64,000 nucleotides of DNA from RGIG1828 sp045541875 (GCA_045541875.1 JAZQJX010000074.1:1-64000); one strand, 5' to 3'. Positions 7,988 to 15,212 are shown, counted from the first letter of the stretch. Notes: generated from the letters alone by a model not told the origin. Numbers and translations are program-made.

Positions 7988-9445
7988 TTAATAACTCTTA
8001 GAATAGTTTGGTGCTTCTTTGGTTATTGAAATATCATGAGGATGACTTTCAATAAGACCTGCATTCGTAATTCTTACAAACTTACCTTTTTCTTTAAGAT
8101 CGGGAACAGTTGCAGTACCGCAATATCCCATTGATGAACGAAGTCCTCCCATGAGTTGATAAATGGTGTCTGCCAAAGGTCCTTTATAAGGTACTCTTCC
8201 TTCAACGCCCTCAGGAACAAGTTTTCTTGTGCCTGTCTGGAAATATCTGTCTTTGCTTCCTTTTTCCATTGCGGCAATTGAACCCATACCTCTGTATACT
8301 TTAAAACGTCTGCCTTCATAAATTTCAGATTCGCCGGGACTTTCCTCACATCCTGCAAGAAGACTTCCCACCATTATAACATCTCCGCCTGCGGCAATTG
8401 CCTTTGAAATGTCACCGCTGTATTTGATTCCGCCGTCTGCAATAACCGGAATACCGTATTTTTTTGCAAGTTGAGCAACATTGTATATTGCCGTAATCTG
8501 AGGTACACCTACACCCGCAACAACACGTGTTGTACATATGGAACCGGGTCCGATACCAACTTTGACTGCATCAGCACCTGCTTTTATAAGTTCTTCTGCA
8601 GCCTCTGCGGTTGCAATGTTTCCTGCTATAACTTCAACGTGTGGGAATGCATCCTTAACTTTTTTAAGACAGTTTATAATATTTTGAGAATGACCGTGAG
8701 CAGAATCAAGAACTAAAACGTCAACGTTGGCAGAAGTGAGTGCTTCCACTCTGTCGAGAACATCATTTGTAATACCTATAGCCGCTCCTGCAAGAAGTCT
8801 TCCGTTGGCATCTTTTGCAGATTCGGGATACTTAACAGATTTTTCGATATCTTTGATGGTTATAAGACCTTTGAGTTCCCCGTTAGAGTTAACTATGGGG
8901 AGTTTTTCGATTTTATACTTTCTGAGTATTTCCTGAGCTTCTTCCAAAGTTGTGCCTTCAGGTGCAGTAACAAGATGATCTTTTGTCATTGCCATGGATA
9001 TGGGTTTTGAATAATCGGTTTCAAATCTCAGGTCACGGTTTGTGATGATACCAACAAGTTTTCCGTTTTCTGTAACAGGAACACCTGAAATTCTGTATTT
9101 TCCCATGAGTTTATCGGCATCGTCCAGGGTGTTGTCGGGTGAAAGGAAAAACGGATCGGTAATAACACCGTGTTCTGAACGTTTTACTCTGTCAACCTCT
9201 GTTGCCTGTTGTTCTATTGTCATATTCTTATGAATTATACCGATACCGCCTTCACGGGCAATGGCTATTGCAAGATTTGACTCTGTAACAGTGTCCATGG
9301 CGGCGCTCATAAGAGGAATGTTAAGTTTAATATTTTTTGTGAGATTGGTGTGAAGACTTACCATGTCGGGAGTGATGTCAGATTTTTGAGGAATAAGCAG
9401 GACATCATCAAAAGTAAGACCTTCATAAACAAATTTGTCTGTCAT
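7988..9445 (-). CDS. guaB: Inosine-5'-monophosphate dehydrogenase
   Basis: This enzyme oxidises IMP to XMP with NAD+, the committed step to GMP. The 485-aa protein has the N-terminal EGLTFDDVLLIPQKSD. A tandem CBS pair (about 95-210, including LPIVNSNGELKGLITIKDI) interrupts the TIM barrel. The active-site loop is GPGSICTTRVVAGVG with the catalytic Cys, followed by the flap region KGSKDRYFQ. Start is ATG at 9445, AGGGG about 9 nt upstream. The longer reading frame begins inside the 5' leader and is unlikely. A leader hairpin at 9480-9512 could provide control. Confidence 0.97.
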   Translation of the reverse strand: MTDKFVYEGLTFDDVLLIPQKSDITPDMVSLHTNLTKNIKLNIPLMSAAMDTVTESNLAIAIAREGGIGIIHKNMTIEQQATEVDRVKRSEHGVITDPFFLSPDNTLDDADKLMGKYRISGVPVTENGKLVGIITNRDLRFETDYSKPISMAMTKDHLVTAPEGTTLEEAQEILRKYKIEKLPIVNSNGELKGLITIKDIEKSVKYPESAKDANGRLLAGAAIGITNDVLDRVEALTSANVDVLVLDSAHGHSQNIINCLKKVKDAFPHVEVIAGNIATAEAAEELIKAGADAVKVGIGPGSICTTRVVAGVGVPQITAIYNVAQLAKKYGIPVIADGGIKYSGDISKAIAAGGDVIMVGSLLAGCEESPGESEIYEGRRFKVYRGMGSIAAMEKGSKDRYFQTGTRKLVPEGVEGRVPYKGPLADTIYQLMGGLRSSMGYCGTATVPDLKEKGKFVRITNAGLIESHPHDISITKEAPNYSKSY

Positions 9446-9479
9446 AAGTGTACCCCTTTCAGTATAATTTTGTAAAAAT

Positions 9480-9512
9480 GGAATGTAAAAAAACAACTGC
9501 TTTTTACATTCC
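9480..9512 (-). promoter_or_regulatory. Leader hairpin of guaB
   Basis: Perfect arms GGAATGTAAAAA and TTTTTACATTCC lie in the 5' leader between promoter and start codon. On the minus strand the stem is followed by ATTTTTAC, a weak T-run, so it could be an attenuator or simply an mRNA-stabilising stem. No known purine riboswitch core is visible. Confidence 0.5.
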
Positions 9513-9539
9513 TTATTTTTGAAAAACTTGTTACATTAT

Positions 9540-9568
9540 AGTATAATAAAAATTCTCTCACAAGTCAA
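9540..9568 (-). promoter_or_regulatory. SigA promoter of guaB
   Basis: On the minus strand this reads TTGACT, 17 nt, TATACT. A TATAAT lies a few bases further downstream. It sits about 95-120 nt upstream of the guaB start. Confidence 0.75.
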
Positions 9569-9630
9569 CCCAAAGCGCAATTTTTGTTGAAAATATAACA
9601 TAAAGTTTTTGAGTTGTCGGCTTTTTTAAA

Positions 9631-9672
9631 CAAAAAAGAGACTGCACATCATTGAAAAAGATGTGCAGTCTG
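9631..9672 (-). terminator. Terminator of the NlpC/P60 gene
   Basis: Arms AGACTGCACATC and GATGTGCAGTCT are followed on the minus strand by CTTTTTTG. Confidence 0.92.
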
Positions 9673-9676
9673 AATT

Positions 9677-10333
9677 TTAGAATATTCTTCTTGCTGTATA
9701 GTATCTGTTTCCATAGTGTCCGTCAAGACTTTCAATTGTTACGGTATATCCTGTTCTGGGTGAGTGAATAAACTGATTGTTTCCAACATAAATTCCCACA
9801 TGACCAATATAGGATGAACCGGGATAATTTGAAAAACAGATGATATCTCCGGGAGCAAGTTGATCTTTTGAAACATAATATCCGTTGTTTGCCTGATCGT
9901 TAGCCACTCTGTTAAGATTTACTCCGTAAAGGGAATAAACATATTTAACAAATCCCGAACAGTCAAATCCCGAAGGGGACATTCCGCCATACACATATGG
10001 CGTGCCTATATACTGTTTTGCGGTTTCAACAAGGTTCTGTCCAAGGAGAGTCTGCTGGGGAGACTGCCACTGACTGAAAGCAACATAGTCGCTGTGTACA
10101 TATGCATAGCCTGCATTATATCTTATCTGATACCAAACATCATATGTTCCTGTCACATCAACTGTGGAACCGTAATAATACTGACCAAGAATTTCAGATG
10201 ATGTGGATGGTTGTGAACGGACATTAAGCACATCTGCTGTTGTGTACGCTCTTTCGCCGTCAGCACTCGCACACATTGAAAACGCTAATAATAAAAGTGC
10301 GGTTGCGAAGATGACTTTGAATAAATTTCGCAT
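9677..10333 (-). CDS. Secreted SH3b-NlpC/P60 cell-wall peptidase
   Basis: This is a probable D,L-endopeptidase that cuts peptidoglycan stem peptides outside the cell. The 218-aa protein has a signal peptide ending at about ASA|DG, one bacterial SH3 domain at about 30-85 (DVLNVRSQPSTSSEILGQ), and an NlpC/P60 domain at about 100-215. The catalytic triad is visible: Cys125 in FDCSGF, His178 in GHVGIYVG and His190 in FIHS. GGAGGA precedes the ATG. It is transcribed alone from a consensus promoter with a WalR-type box just upstream, which fits a growth-linked autolysin. Confidence 0.93.
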   Translation of the reverse strand: MRNLFKVIFATALLLLAFSMCASADGERAYTTADVLNVRSQPSTSSEILGQYYYGSTVDVTGTYDVWYQIRYNAGYAYVHSDYVAFSQWQSPQQTLLGQNLVETAKQYIGTPYVYGGMSPSGFDCSGFVKYVYSLYGVNLNRVANDQANNGYYVSKDQLAPGDIICFSNYPGSSYIGHVGIYVGNNQFIHSPRTGYTVTIESLDGHYGNRYYTARRIF

Positions 10334-10389
10334 AAAAAATTCCTCCGTTAATTTCCTCAGATTCCAAATCTGATGTACTAACAGGGAAA

Positions 10390-10418
10390 ATTATATCACG
10401 GAAACTTAATTTTGTCAA
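10390..10418 (-). promoter_or_regulatory. Consensus SigA promoter of the NlpC/P60 gene
   Basis: On the minus strand this reads TTGACA, 17 nt, TATAAT, about 60 nt upstream of the start. Confidence 0.9.
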
Positions 10419-10424
10419 ACTTTT

Positions 10425-10441
10425 TTAACAATTAGGTAACA
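10425..10441 (-). promoter_or_regulatory. WalR-like operator
   Basis: The minus strand reads TGTTAC-CTAAT-TGTTAA, an exact fit to the published WalR (YycF) box TGTWAH-N5-TGTWAH. It lies 6 nt upstream of the -35. A second near-match with a 4-nt gap is at 10455-10470. NlpC/P60 hydrolases are classic WalR targets in Firmicutes. Confidence 0.6.
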
Positions 10442-10573
10442 ATTTCTCGAAAAGGTAACAAACATTTACAGAAAAACTATAGGTATTACACAATAAAATG
10501 AACGTAATCAAGTTTGAGTTCTATATAACGTTCTTAAAAACGTTCAAAGAGAGGTTTATTTGTTAAGAAAATG

Positions 10574-11245
10574 TTACAATCGCTTAATATTTGATAAAAC
10601 TTTTTCAACATATCCGATAATTTTGTATTCGGGAAAGTTTTCGTCATAACTTATTATTGAATAATCACGGGAGTCAGATGACGGAATCAGGCTGATTGAT
10701 CTTTCGTCTCTGTGATATCTTCTTATTACATACGCATCAGTTTTCAAATTAAGTGCAAGGACAATGGAAGAATTGGAAATATTATGACTTTTTCTGATGA
10801 AAACATAATCGTTACGGCAAATTCCATCTGCTGACATGGCATTGTCTATAACACACAGGCATATGTAATTGCCTTCTTCTGACAGCATAAATTTTGGTAA
10901 TGTTACATATGAGTCCATGTAACTGTGCTTTTCCATAGTGGATTGCGAAACGTTAACCGGTTTTACATACGGAATCAGCACATCATTAACACCCTGAAAT
11001 GAACGTGGTAAACTGACCTTTCCGCTTTCGGAAAAACTGAGTTCAAACATTTGTTCAGGCGTGTAATCCAGGACATTGGCAATTTTCTCTATCATATTCA
11101 TGCTGGGAGAACTATATCCTGTTTCATAATTTGATATGGTTGTTTTCCCCACGTTCAGCATTTGTGCAAGAGTTTCCTGTTTCATGTTTCTCGACTCTCG
11201 GGCGTTTCTTATTATCTTTGAAAAAATTAATCCTTTGTTTTTCAT
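10574..11245 (-). CDS. XRE-family regulator with a degenerate S24/LexA-like domain
   Basis: The 223-aa protein has an N-terminal helix-turn-helix (about 10-65: KQETLAQMLNVGKTTISNYE) and a C-terminal LexA/CI-like domain (about 115-220). In the segment equivalent to GDSM of S24 peptidases it reads IDNAMSADGI, with Ala136 where the catalytic Ser should be. The segment equivalent to ATVKR reads AYVIRRY, with no Lys at the expected place. Self-cleavage therefore looks unlikely, and the domain probably dimerises or senses a ligand (inference). GGAGA lies upstream of the ATG. It follows the small XRE gene by 27 nt and is probably co-transcribed with it. Confidence 0.83.
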   Translation of the reverse strand: MKNKGLIFSKIIRNARESRNMKQETLAQMLNVGKTTISNYETGYSSPSMNMIEKIANVLDYTPEQMFELSFSESGKVSLPRSFQGVNDVLIPYVKPVNVSQSTMEKHSYMDSYVTLPKFMLSEEGNYICLCVIDNAMSADGICRNDYVFIRKSHNISNSSIVLALNLKTDAYVIRRYHRDERSISLIPSSDSRDYSIISYDENFPEYKIIGYVEKVLSNIKRL

Positions 11246-11272
11246 GTGTTTTCTCCGTATTTTAAATTGTAG

Positions 11273-11506
11273 TTATTTTGCACCATAAAAGATTGAATCG
11301 AAATCTGTGCGTAAAATTTCTTTTATCAGTAAGATTTCATCGGGGTACAGATGTCTTTGCCCCGCTTCTATCTTTGCAATGGCACTTCTGGTAATGTCAC
11401 AACCTGCTAACTGCAATTTTGCGGAAAGCATATCTTGTGTCATTCCTGAAGCTTCTCTGATTTTTCTTATGTTATTACCAATCTCTTTTTCTACTGCTTT
11501 ATTCAT
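11273..11506 (-). CDS. Small XRE-family regulator
   Basis: A 77-aa protein is almost entirely a Cro/CI helix-turn-helix (NNIRKIREASGMTQDMLSAK, then ITRSAIAKIEAGQR). Start chosen at ATG 11506, with AGAGG about 9 nt upstream, rather than the GTG/ATG-less extension. It is encoded upstream of the S24-like regulator on the same strand. Target unknown; the pair may regulate each other. Confidence 0.82.
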   Translation of the reverse strand: MNKAVEKEIGNNIRKIREASGMTQDMLSAKLQLAGCDITRSAIAKIEAGQRHLYPDEILLIKEILRTDFDSIFYGAK

Positions 11507-11625
11507 AAAATCAATCCTCTGCACTTAAATTGGAACAAAAGTCTTGGTGTTATTATGAAAACTGATTCTTTTGTTTTTGAATGATACACTCTCAAAAATA
11601 TTTAATAGACGTGTGTAATGTCTTA

Positions 11626-11826
11626 TTATTTTGTGAGTTCTATTATATCACTTATACTGCAATCGAGAGCGACGCAAATTTTATCCAACACATAACTGTC
11701 ATATCTGATAACCTTGTTTTTGTAATAATTATCAATTATTTGGTATTGTATGCCTGTTCGCTTTGCAAGTTCATACCGAGTTATATTGAATTTTTCAAGT
11801 GCTTTATCAAGGCAAATTCTAACCAT
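11626..11826 (-). CDS. Small XRE-family (HTH_26-like) regulator
   Basis: A 66-aa single-domain helix-turn-helix protein (LDKALEKFNITRYELAKRTG, then YQIIDNYYKNKV; ends CSISDIIELTK). It belongs to the short Cro-like group common in Clostridia. GAGGTGAGAAT precedes the ATG. Two AT-rich palindromes lie directly upstream and are candidate operators, so autoregulation is likely. It is divergent from the Cys-rich micro-protein genes. Confidence 0.85.
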   Translation of the reverse strand: MVRICLDKALEKFNITRYELAKRTGIQYQIIDNYYKNKVIRYDSYVLDKICVALDCSISDIIELTK

Positions 11827-11840
11827 ATTCTCACCTCACA

Positions 11841-11905
11841 CCTATATCTTAATAGATATATAGGTTTATGACAATTCACTTGTATGAGTATATATCTATA
11901 TAGAT
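11841..11905. promoter_or_regulatory. Palindromic operator pair
   Basis: Two dyads of related sequence lie between the 11626 regulator and the micro-protein genes. The first, at 11841-11864, has arms CCTATATCT and AGATATATAGG. The second, at 11894-11905, is the perfect palindrome ATCTATATAGAT. Both share a TATCTAT-type half-site. Confidence 0.55.
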
Positions 11906-11935
11906 GCATAGGCAAAAAACAAATTTTACACAGTA

Positions 11936-11963
11936 ACAAAATGAGGTAAGGCAACATATTATA
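11936..11963 (+). promoter_or_regulatory. Candidate SigK-type promoter
   Basis: AC, a 17-nt gap and CATATTATA match the sporulation sigma-K pattern (AC, 16-17 nt, CATAnnnTA). It is about 34 nt upstream of the first micro-protein gene. The motif is short and AT-rich, so chance is possible. Confidence 0.4.
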
Positions 11964-11996
11964 AAAACGAACCTGAAAAATTCGGAGGTGTGATTA

Positions 11997-12107
11997 ATGT
12001 TTTCAAACGGTGTATTTGGCTCAAATGACGGAATACTCTTCTTTGTTTTAGTATTCTTATTATTGTTTGGCTGCTGCGGTTATGAGGGCAATGATTGCTG
12101 TAATTAA
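11997..12107 (+). CDS. Cys-rich micro-protein 1 with one membrane segment
   Basis: The 36-aa product has a short polar N-terminus (MFSNGVFGSNDG), a hydrophobic segment (ILFFVLVFLLLFG) and a Cys-rich tail (CCGYEGNDCCN). CGGAGGTG lies about 7 nt before the ATG. It is the first of three similar genes in tandem. The architecture recalls the YjcZ/SscA-type small sporulation proteins of Bacilli, but sequence identity cannot be judged here. Confidence 0.72.
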   Translation: MFSNGVFGSNDGILFFVLVFLLLFGCCGYEGNDCCN

Positions 12108-12125
12108 TTTTTAGGAGGTAAAAAT

Positions 12126-12263
12126 ATGTTTAATCTTTTCGGAAATGACGGTTGCTGCCTTGGCGGCAACAGCACAGTTCTCTGGTTCATCATTCTCGTT
12201 ATTCTCCTCTTTATGAGAAATGATGACTGTGGATGCACTGGATCAGGAAATTGCGGATGCTGA
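12126..12263 (+). CDS. Cys-rich micro-protein 2 with one membrane segment
   Basis: The 45-aa product reads MFNLFGNDGCCLGGN, then a hydrophobic segment (STVLWFIILVILLFM), then RNDDCGCTGSGNCGC. AGGAGGT lies about 8 nt upstream. It starts 18 nt after micro-protein 1 stops. Cys residues flank the helix on both sides, unlike copy 1, where they are only at the C-terminal side. Confidence 0.72.
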   Translation: MFNLFGNDGCCLGGNSTVLWFIILVILLFMRNDDCGCTGSGNCGC

Positions 12264-12281
12264 TATCGGAGGGGTATTGAA

Positions 12282-12422
12282 ATGGCAGACTGTTGTAACA
12301 ACAACTGCTCCGGCAATTGCTTTGGAGACGGAAATATATGGTGGATAATAATTGCAATAATTGTAATAATATGGCTTTTTTCCGATTCACGCAATTGCGG
12401 TTCAACCGGAAGTTACTGCTGA
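12282..12422 (+). CDS. Cys-rich micro-protein 3 with one membrane segment
   Basis: The 46-aa product reads MADCCNNNCSGNCFGDGN, a hydrophobic segment (IWWIIIAIIVIIWLF), then SDSRNCGSTGSYC. CGGAGGGG precedes the ATG by about 7 nt. It starts 18 nt after micro-protein 2. The three genes look like diverged duplicates and appear to form one operon; a perfect hairpin lies about 70 nt downstream. Confidence 0.72.
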   Translation: MADCCNNNCSGNCFGDGNIWWIIIAIIVIIWLFSDSRNCGSTGSYC

Positions 12423-12490
12423 TAGATGATACGAAAAAGTATTTTGACAGAGAAATACTTTAACTGTATAATATATAATGTAGAAAAAAT

Positions 12491-12525
12491 TTTCTATCCG
12501 GACAAATTTTTTGTCCGGATAGAAA
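12491..12525. repeat. Perfect 16-bp inverted repeat
   Basis: Arms TTTCTATCCGGACAAA and TTTGTCCGGATAGAAA have a 3-nt loop. It probably ends the micro-protein operon, although the good T-run is on the minus-strand side. The rest of 12423-12657 holds no gene that I can support. Confidence 0.7.
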
Positions 12526-12657
12526 TTATGTAACCGAAGAAGTACAGTTAAATAGCTGATTTGTACTCTTATATGTTTAAAAAATACTCATACAACGGTC
12601 CTTTTTGTACATTATACACAATAAACGTAAAATTGAAAAATATTTACAAAAATAATA

Positions 12658-12686
12658 TTGACTTTTTTTTCGCATTATGGTATCAT
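12658..12686 (+). promoter_or_regulatory. SigA promoter of rpmG-secE-nusG
   Basis: TTGACT, 17 nt, TATCAT. It lies about 120 nt upstream of rpmG. Confidence 0.65.
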
Positions 12687-12805
12687 TCTATTGCTGAAAA
12701 AAAAGCTCTTTTTTTTTGTGTGCAATTTTTTAGATGCATACAGAAAATTAAGTATATGCAATTAATGCGCAGACATGGCTTTGTAAATTTAAGGAGGTGC
12801 ATACC

Positions 12806-12955
12806 ATGAGAGTAAAAATAACTTTGGCATGTGGTCAGTGTAAGCAGAGAAATTACAACACAATGAAAAACAAGAAAAATGATCCCGACAGACTTGAAAT
12901 GAAAAAATACTGTCGTTTCTGCAGAGAGCACACACTGCATAAAGAAACAAAATAA
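12806..12955 (+). CDS. rpmG: 50S ribosomal protein L33 (zinc type)
   Basis: The 49-aa protein reads MRVKITLACGQCKQRNY and ends RFCREHTLHKETK. The CxxC pairs (CGQC and CRFC) mark the zinc-binding form of L33. AAGGAGGTG lies 7 nt before the ATG. It heads the conserved order rpmG-secE-nusG-rplK-rplA. Confidence 0.96.
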   Translation: MRVKITLACGQCKQRNYNTMKNKKNDPDRLEMKKYCRFCREHTLHKETK

Positions 12956-12986
12956 TCTTTATTAATCCTATCGGGAGGTGGCTGCC

Positions 12987-13196
12987 ATGGCAGAAACTAA
13001 AGTAAAAAAGACAGGTAAAATTACCAGATTTTTTAAAGAAGTTAAATCTGAACTTAAAAAGGTAGTTTGGCCCAGTAAAAAACAAATCATCAAAAATACT
13101 CTTGTAGTTATAGCTGCAGTAATTCTTGTAGGTATCGTTATCTGGGTGCTTGATTTGGTGTTCAGTTTTGGCCTTAATCAGTTTATCAAAGGCTGA
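12987..13196 (+). CDS. secE: Preprotein translocase subunit SecE
   Basis: This small single-spanning subunit clamps SecY in the Sec translocon. The 69-aa protein has the conserved amphipathic segment FFKEVKSELKKVVWPSKKQI followed by one membrane helix (TLVVIAAVILVGIVIWVLDL). The ATG at 12987 is chosen, with GGGAGG at 12973-12978. The in-frame GTG at 12978 overlaps that site. Confidence 0.96.
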   Translation: MAETKVKKTGKITRFFKEVKSELKKVVWPSKKQIIKNTLVVIAAVILVGIVIWVLDLVFSFGLNQFIKG

Positions 13197-13242
13197 TTTG
13201 ATTGTGCTTTGATAACAAAGTAGTCTAAAAGGAGGCCGGACA

Positions 13243-13779
13243 ATGGGTAATATGAATAACGCGTCAAAAAACGCCAAATGGTATGTTGTTCATACCTATT
13301 CCGGGTATGAAAACAAAGTAAAAACCAATCTCGAAAAAATAATCGAGAACCGTAGTCTTGAAAATCTTATCCTTGATATTAAGGTTCCTACAGAAGATGT
13401 GGTTGAAACCAAGGGTGAAGAGAAAAAACTCATAACCCGTAAAATATTCCCCGGCTATGTACTTATAAAAATGGTAATGACAGATGACACTTGGTATATA
13501 ATAAGAAATACCACCGGTGTTACAGGGTTTGTAGGCCCCGGATCAAAGCCCGTTCCCCTCACTGAAGAAGAGGTTGAGGCATTGGGTGTTGATGTCAGAG
13601 AAATCTTTGCCGAGTACAGCGTCGGCGATAACGTTAAGATTATCGAGGGTGCTTTTGTAAATCAGACAGGTACTGTCGAAGCAATCGACAATAAGACCGG
13701 AAAGGTCAGCGTGAGTGTGGTTATGTTTGGCAGACAGACAAGCCTTGAACTTGATATCAGTCACGTTGAAAGTATCTGA
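13243..13779 (+). CDS. nusG: Transcription termination/antitermination factor NusG
   Basis: NusG binds RNA polymerase and modulates pausing, termination and coupling to translation. The 178-aa protein has the NGN domain (KWYVVHTYSGYENKVKTNL, IFPGYVLIKM, VTGFVGPG) and a C-terminal KOW domain (VGDNVKIIEGAFVNQTGTVE). GGAGG lies 6 nt before the ATG. Confidence 0.97.
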   Translation: MGNMNNASKNAKWYVVHTYSGYENKVKTNLEKIIENRSLENLILDIKVPTEDVVETKGEEKKLITRKIFPGYVLIKMVMTDDTWYIIRNTTGVTGFVGPGSKPVPLTEEEVEALGVDVREIFAEYSVGDNVKIIEGAFVNQTGTVEAIDNKTGKVSVSVVMFGRQTSLELDISHVESI

Positions 13780-13820
13780 TCAATTTATTTCATTAATAGC
13801 GGCATATGCCGATATTATTT

Positions 13821-13860
13821 AGAGTGGGAGGATTGAAAATTCATTCCGCCATACCACATT
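13821..13860 (+). promoter_or_regulatory. L1-binding-site mimic in the rplK leader
   Basis: GTGGGAG at 13824-13830 and ATACCAC at 13851-13857 pair at their ends around an inner stem-loop (GGATTGA and TCATTCC). This copies the GUGGGAG / AUACCAC strands of the L1 site in 23S rRNA. It implies L1 autoregulation of rplK-rplA. Confidence 0.65.
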
Positions 13861-13883
13861 TGTTAATAGGGAGGTGTTCTTAA

Positions 13884-14309
13884 ATGGCACAGAAAGTAAC
13901 AGGTTACATTAAGCTTCAGATTGGAGCAGGCAAAGCCACTCCGGCTCCCCCGGTTGGTCCTGCACTCGGTCAGCACGGTGTAAACATCATGCAGTTTTGT
14001 AAGGAATTTAACGAAAGAACAGCAAAGGACGCAGGTCTTGTTATTCCGGTAGTTATCACTGTTTATCAGGACAGATCTTTCTCTTTTATCACAAAGACTC
14101 CGCCTGCAGCAGTGCTTTTAAAGAAAGCTTGCAAACTTGAAAAAGCTTCAGGTGTACCTAACAAAGACAAAGTTGCTACAATCAGCAAAGACGCAGTAAG
14201 AGAAATTGCTCAGCAGAAGATGCCTGACCTTAATGCAGCAAGCATTGAAGCGGCAATGAGCATGATTGCTGGTACAGCAAGAAGCATGGGTATCGTTGTT
14301 GAAGACTAA
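13884..14309 (+). CDS. rplK: 50S ribosomal protein L11
   Basis: L11 forms the GTPase-associated centre with 23S rRNA. The 141-aa protein contains GKATPAPPVGPALGQHGVNI and the conserved SFITKTPPAAVLLKKA. GGGAGGTG precedes the ATG. It is followed by rplA with an intergenic L1-type element. Confidence 0.98.
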   Translation: MAQKVTGYIKLQIGAGKATPAPPVGPALGQHGVNIMQFCKEFNERTAKDAGLVIPVVITVYQDRSFSFITKTPPAAVLLKKACKLEKASGVPNKDKVATISKDAVREIAQQKMPDLNAASIEAAMSMIAGTARSMGIVVED

Positions 14310-14320
14310 TCCGTGCAAAG

Positions 14321-14370
14321 ACAGTGGGAGAAATCCAAAATAATTTTGAAGTGGATTTCGTTAACCACAG
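14321..14370 (+). promoter_or_regulatory. L1-binding-site mimic between rplK and rplA
   Basis: GTGGGAG (14324-14330) and TTAACCAC (14361-14368) flank a perfect 7-bp stem AAATCCA/TGGATTT. The asymmetric internal loop matches the rRNA L1 site. The element ends about 15 nt before the rplA start, consistent with translational repression. Confidence 0.72.
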
Positions 14371-14384
14371 AAGGAGGAAGTAAA

Positions 14385-15080
14385 ATGCATAGAGGTAAAA
14401 ATTACATTGAAAGTGCAAAATTAATTGACAGAACCAAATTATATGAGCCTGCAGAAGCATTTGACGTTGTAATCAAAGCTTCCAAAGCAAAATTTGATGA
14501 AACAGTTGAAGCACACATTAAGCTCGGTGTTGACTCAAGACATGCTGATCAGCAGGTTAGAGGCGCAGTTGTTCTTCCTAACGGAACTGGTAAAAAGGTT
14601 AGAGTACTTGTTTTCGCAAAAGGTGACAACGTTCAGGCTGCTCTCGATGCCGGTGCAGATTATGCAGGCGGCGAAGAACTCGCAACAAAAATTCAGAGTG
14701 AAAACTGGTTTGAATTTGACGTTGTAGTTGCAACACCCGATATGATGGGTATTGTTGGACGTATCGGTAGAATCCTCGGACCTAAAGGCCTTATGCCTAA
14801 CCCCAAAGCAGGTACCGTATCTCCCGATGTTAAAAAGGCTGTTGAAGATATTAAAGCCGGTAAAATTGAATACCGTCTTGACAAAACAAATATCATTCAC
14901 TGCCCAATCGGTAAAGTATCCTTCGGCGTAGAAAAACTCAGTCAGAACTTCCAGACACTTATGTCAGCAGTTATCAAAGCAAAACCTGCTGCTGCAAAAG
15001 GACAGTACCTCAGAAGTGTTAGCGTAGCGTCTACAATGGGTCCCGGAGTTAAACTTAACCCCCTCAAACTCGCTGACTGA
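14385..15080 (+). CDS. rplA: 50S ribosomal protein L1
   Basis: L1 forms the mobile stalk at the E site and represses its own mRNA. The 231-aa protein has MHRGKNYIESAKLIDRTKLY, LGVDSRHADQQVRGAVVLPNGTGK and LGPKGLMPNPKAGTV. The ATG at 14385 follows AGGAGG. The upstream-extended reading would run through the L1-type hairpin. Confidence 0.98.
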   Translation: MHRGKNYIESAKLIDRTKLYEPAEAFDVVIKASKAKFDETVEAHIKLGVDSRHADQQVRGAVVLPNGTGKKVRVLVFAKGDNVQAALDAGADYAGGEELATKIQSENWFEFDVVVATPDMMGIVGRIGRILGPKGLMPNPKAGTVSPDVKKAVEDIKAGKIEYRLDKTNIIHCPIGKVSFGVEKLSQNFQTLMSAVIKAKPAAAKGQYLRSVSVASTMGPGVKLNPLKLAD

Positions 15081-15092
15081 TAAAAAAAGGTC

Positions 15093-15121
15093 TTGACAAT
15101 TAATTGTTTATATGATATATT
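15093..15121 (+). promoter_or_regulatory. SigA promoter of rplJ-rplL
   Basis: TTGACA, 17 nt, TATATT. It starts 12 nt after rplA ends and drives the L10 leader. Confidence 0.82.
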
Positions 15122-15130
15122 ACAATATGT

Positions 15131-15210
15131 GTCCGCAGACAGTAGGTATCGAAAGATGTAAATCCTACCGAGGAATCATTTAATACTGATAATATTACAA
15201 AAGGGTATTA
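15131..15210 (+). ncRNA. L10 (rplJL) leader RNA
   Basis: The leader contains AGACAGTAGGTATCGAAAGA and the pairing partner CCTACCGAGG, the conserved kink-turn stem of the Rfam L10 leader, which binds the L10(L12) complex. It lies between promoter and attenuator. Confidence 0.85.
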
Positions 15211-15212
15211 AT

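Noticed and set aside
9446..9540. Purine or guanidine riboswitch in the guaB leader
   Set aside because: The leader contains only one simple stem and lacks the conserved cores of known purine or guanidine aptamers.
13799..13813. CGGCATATGCCG palindrome upstream of rplK
   Set aside because: It is a short perfect palindrome without a T-run and lies outside the L1-type element. No known operator matches it.
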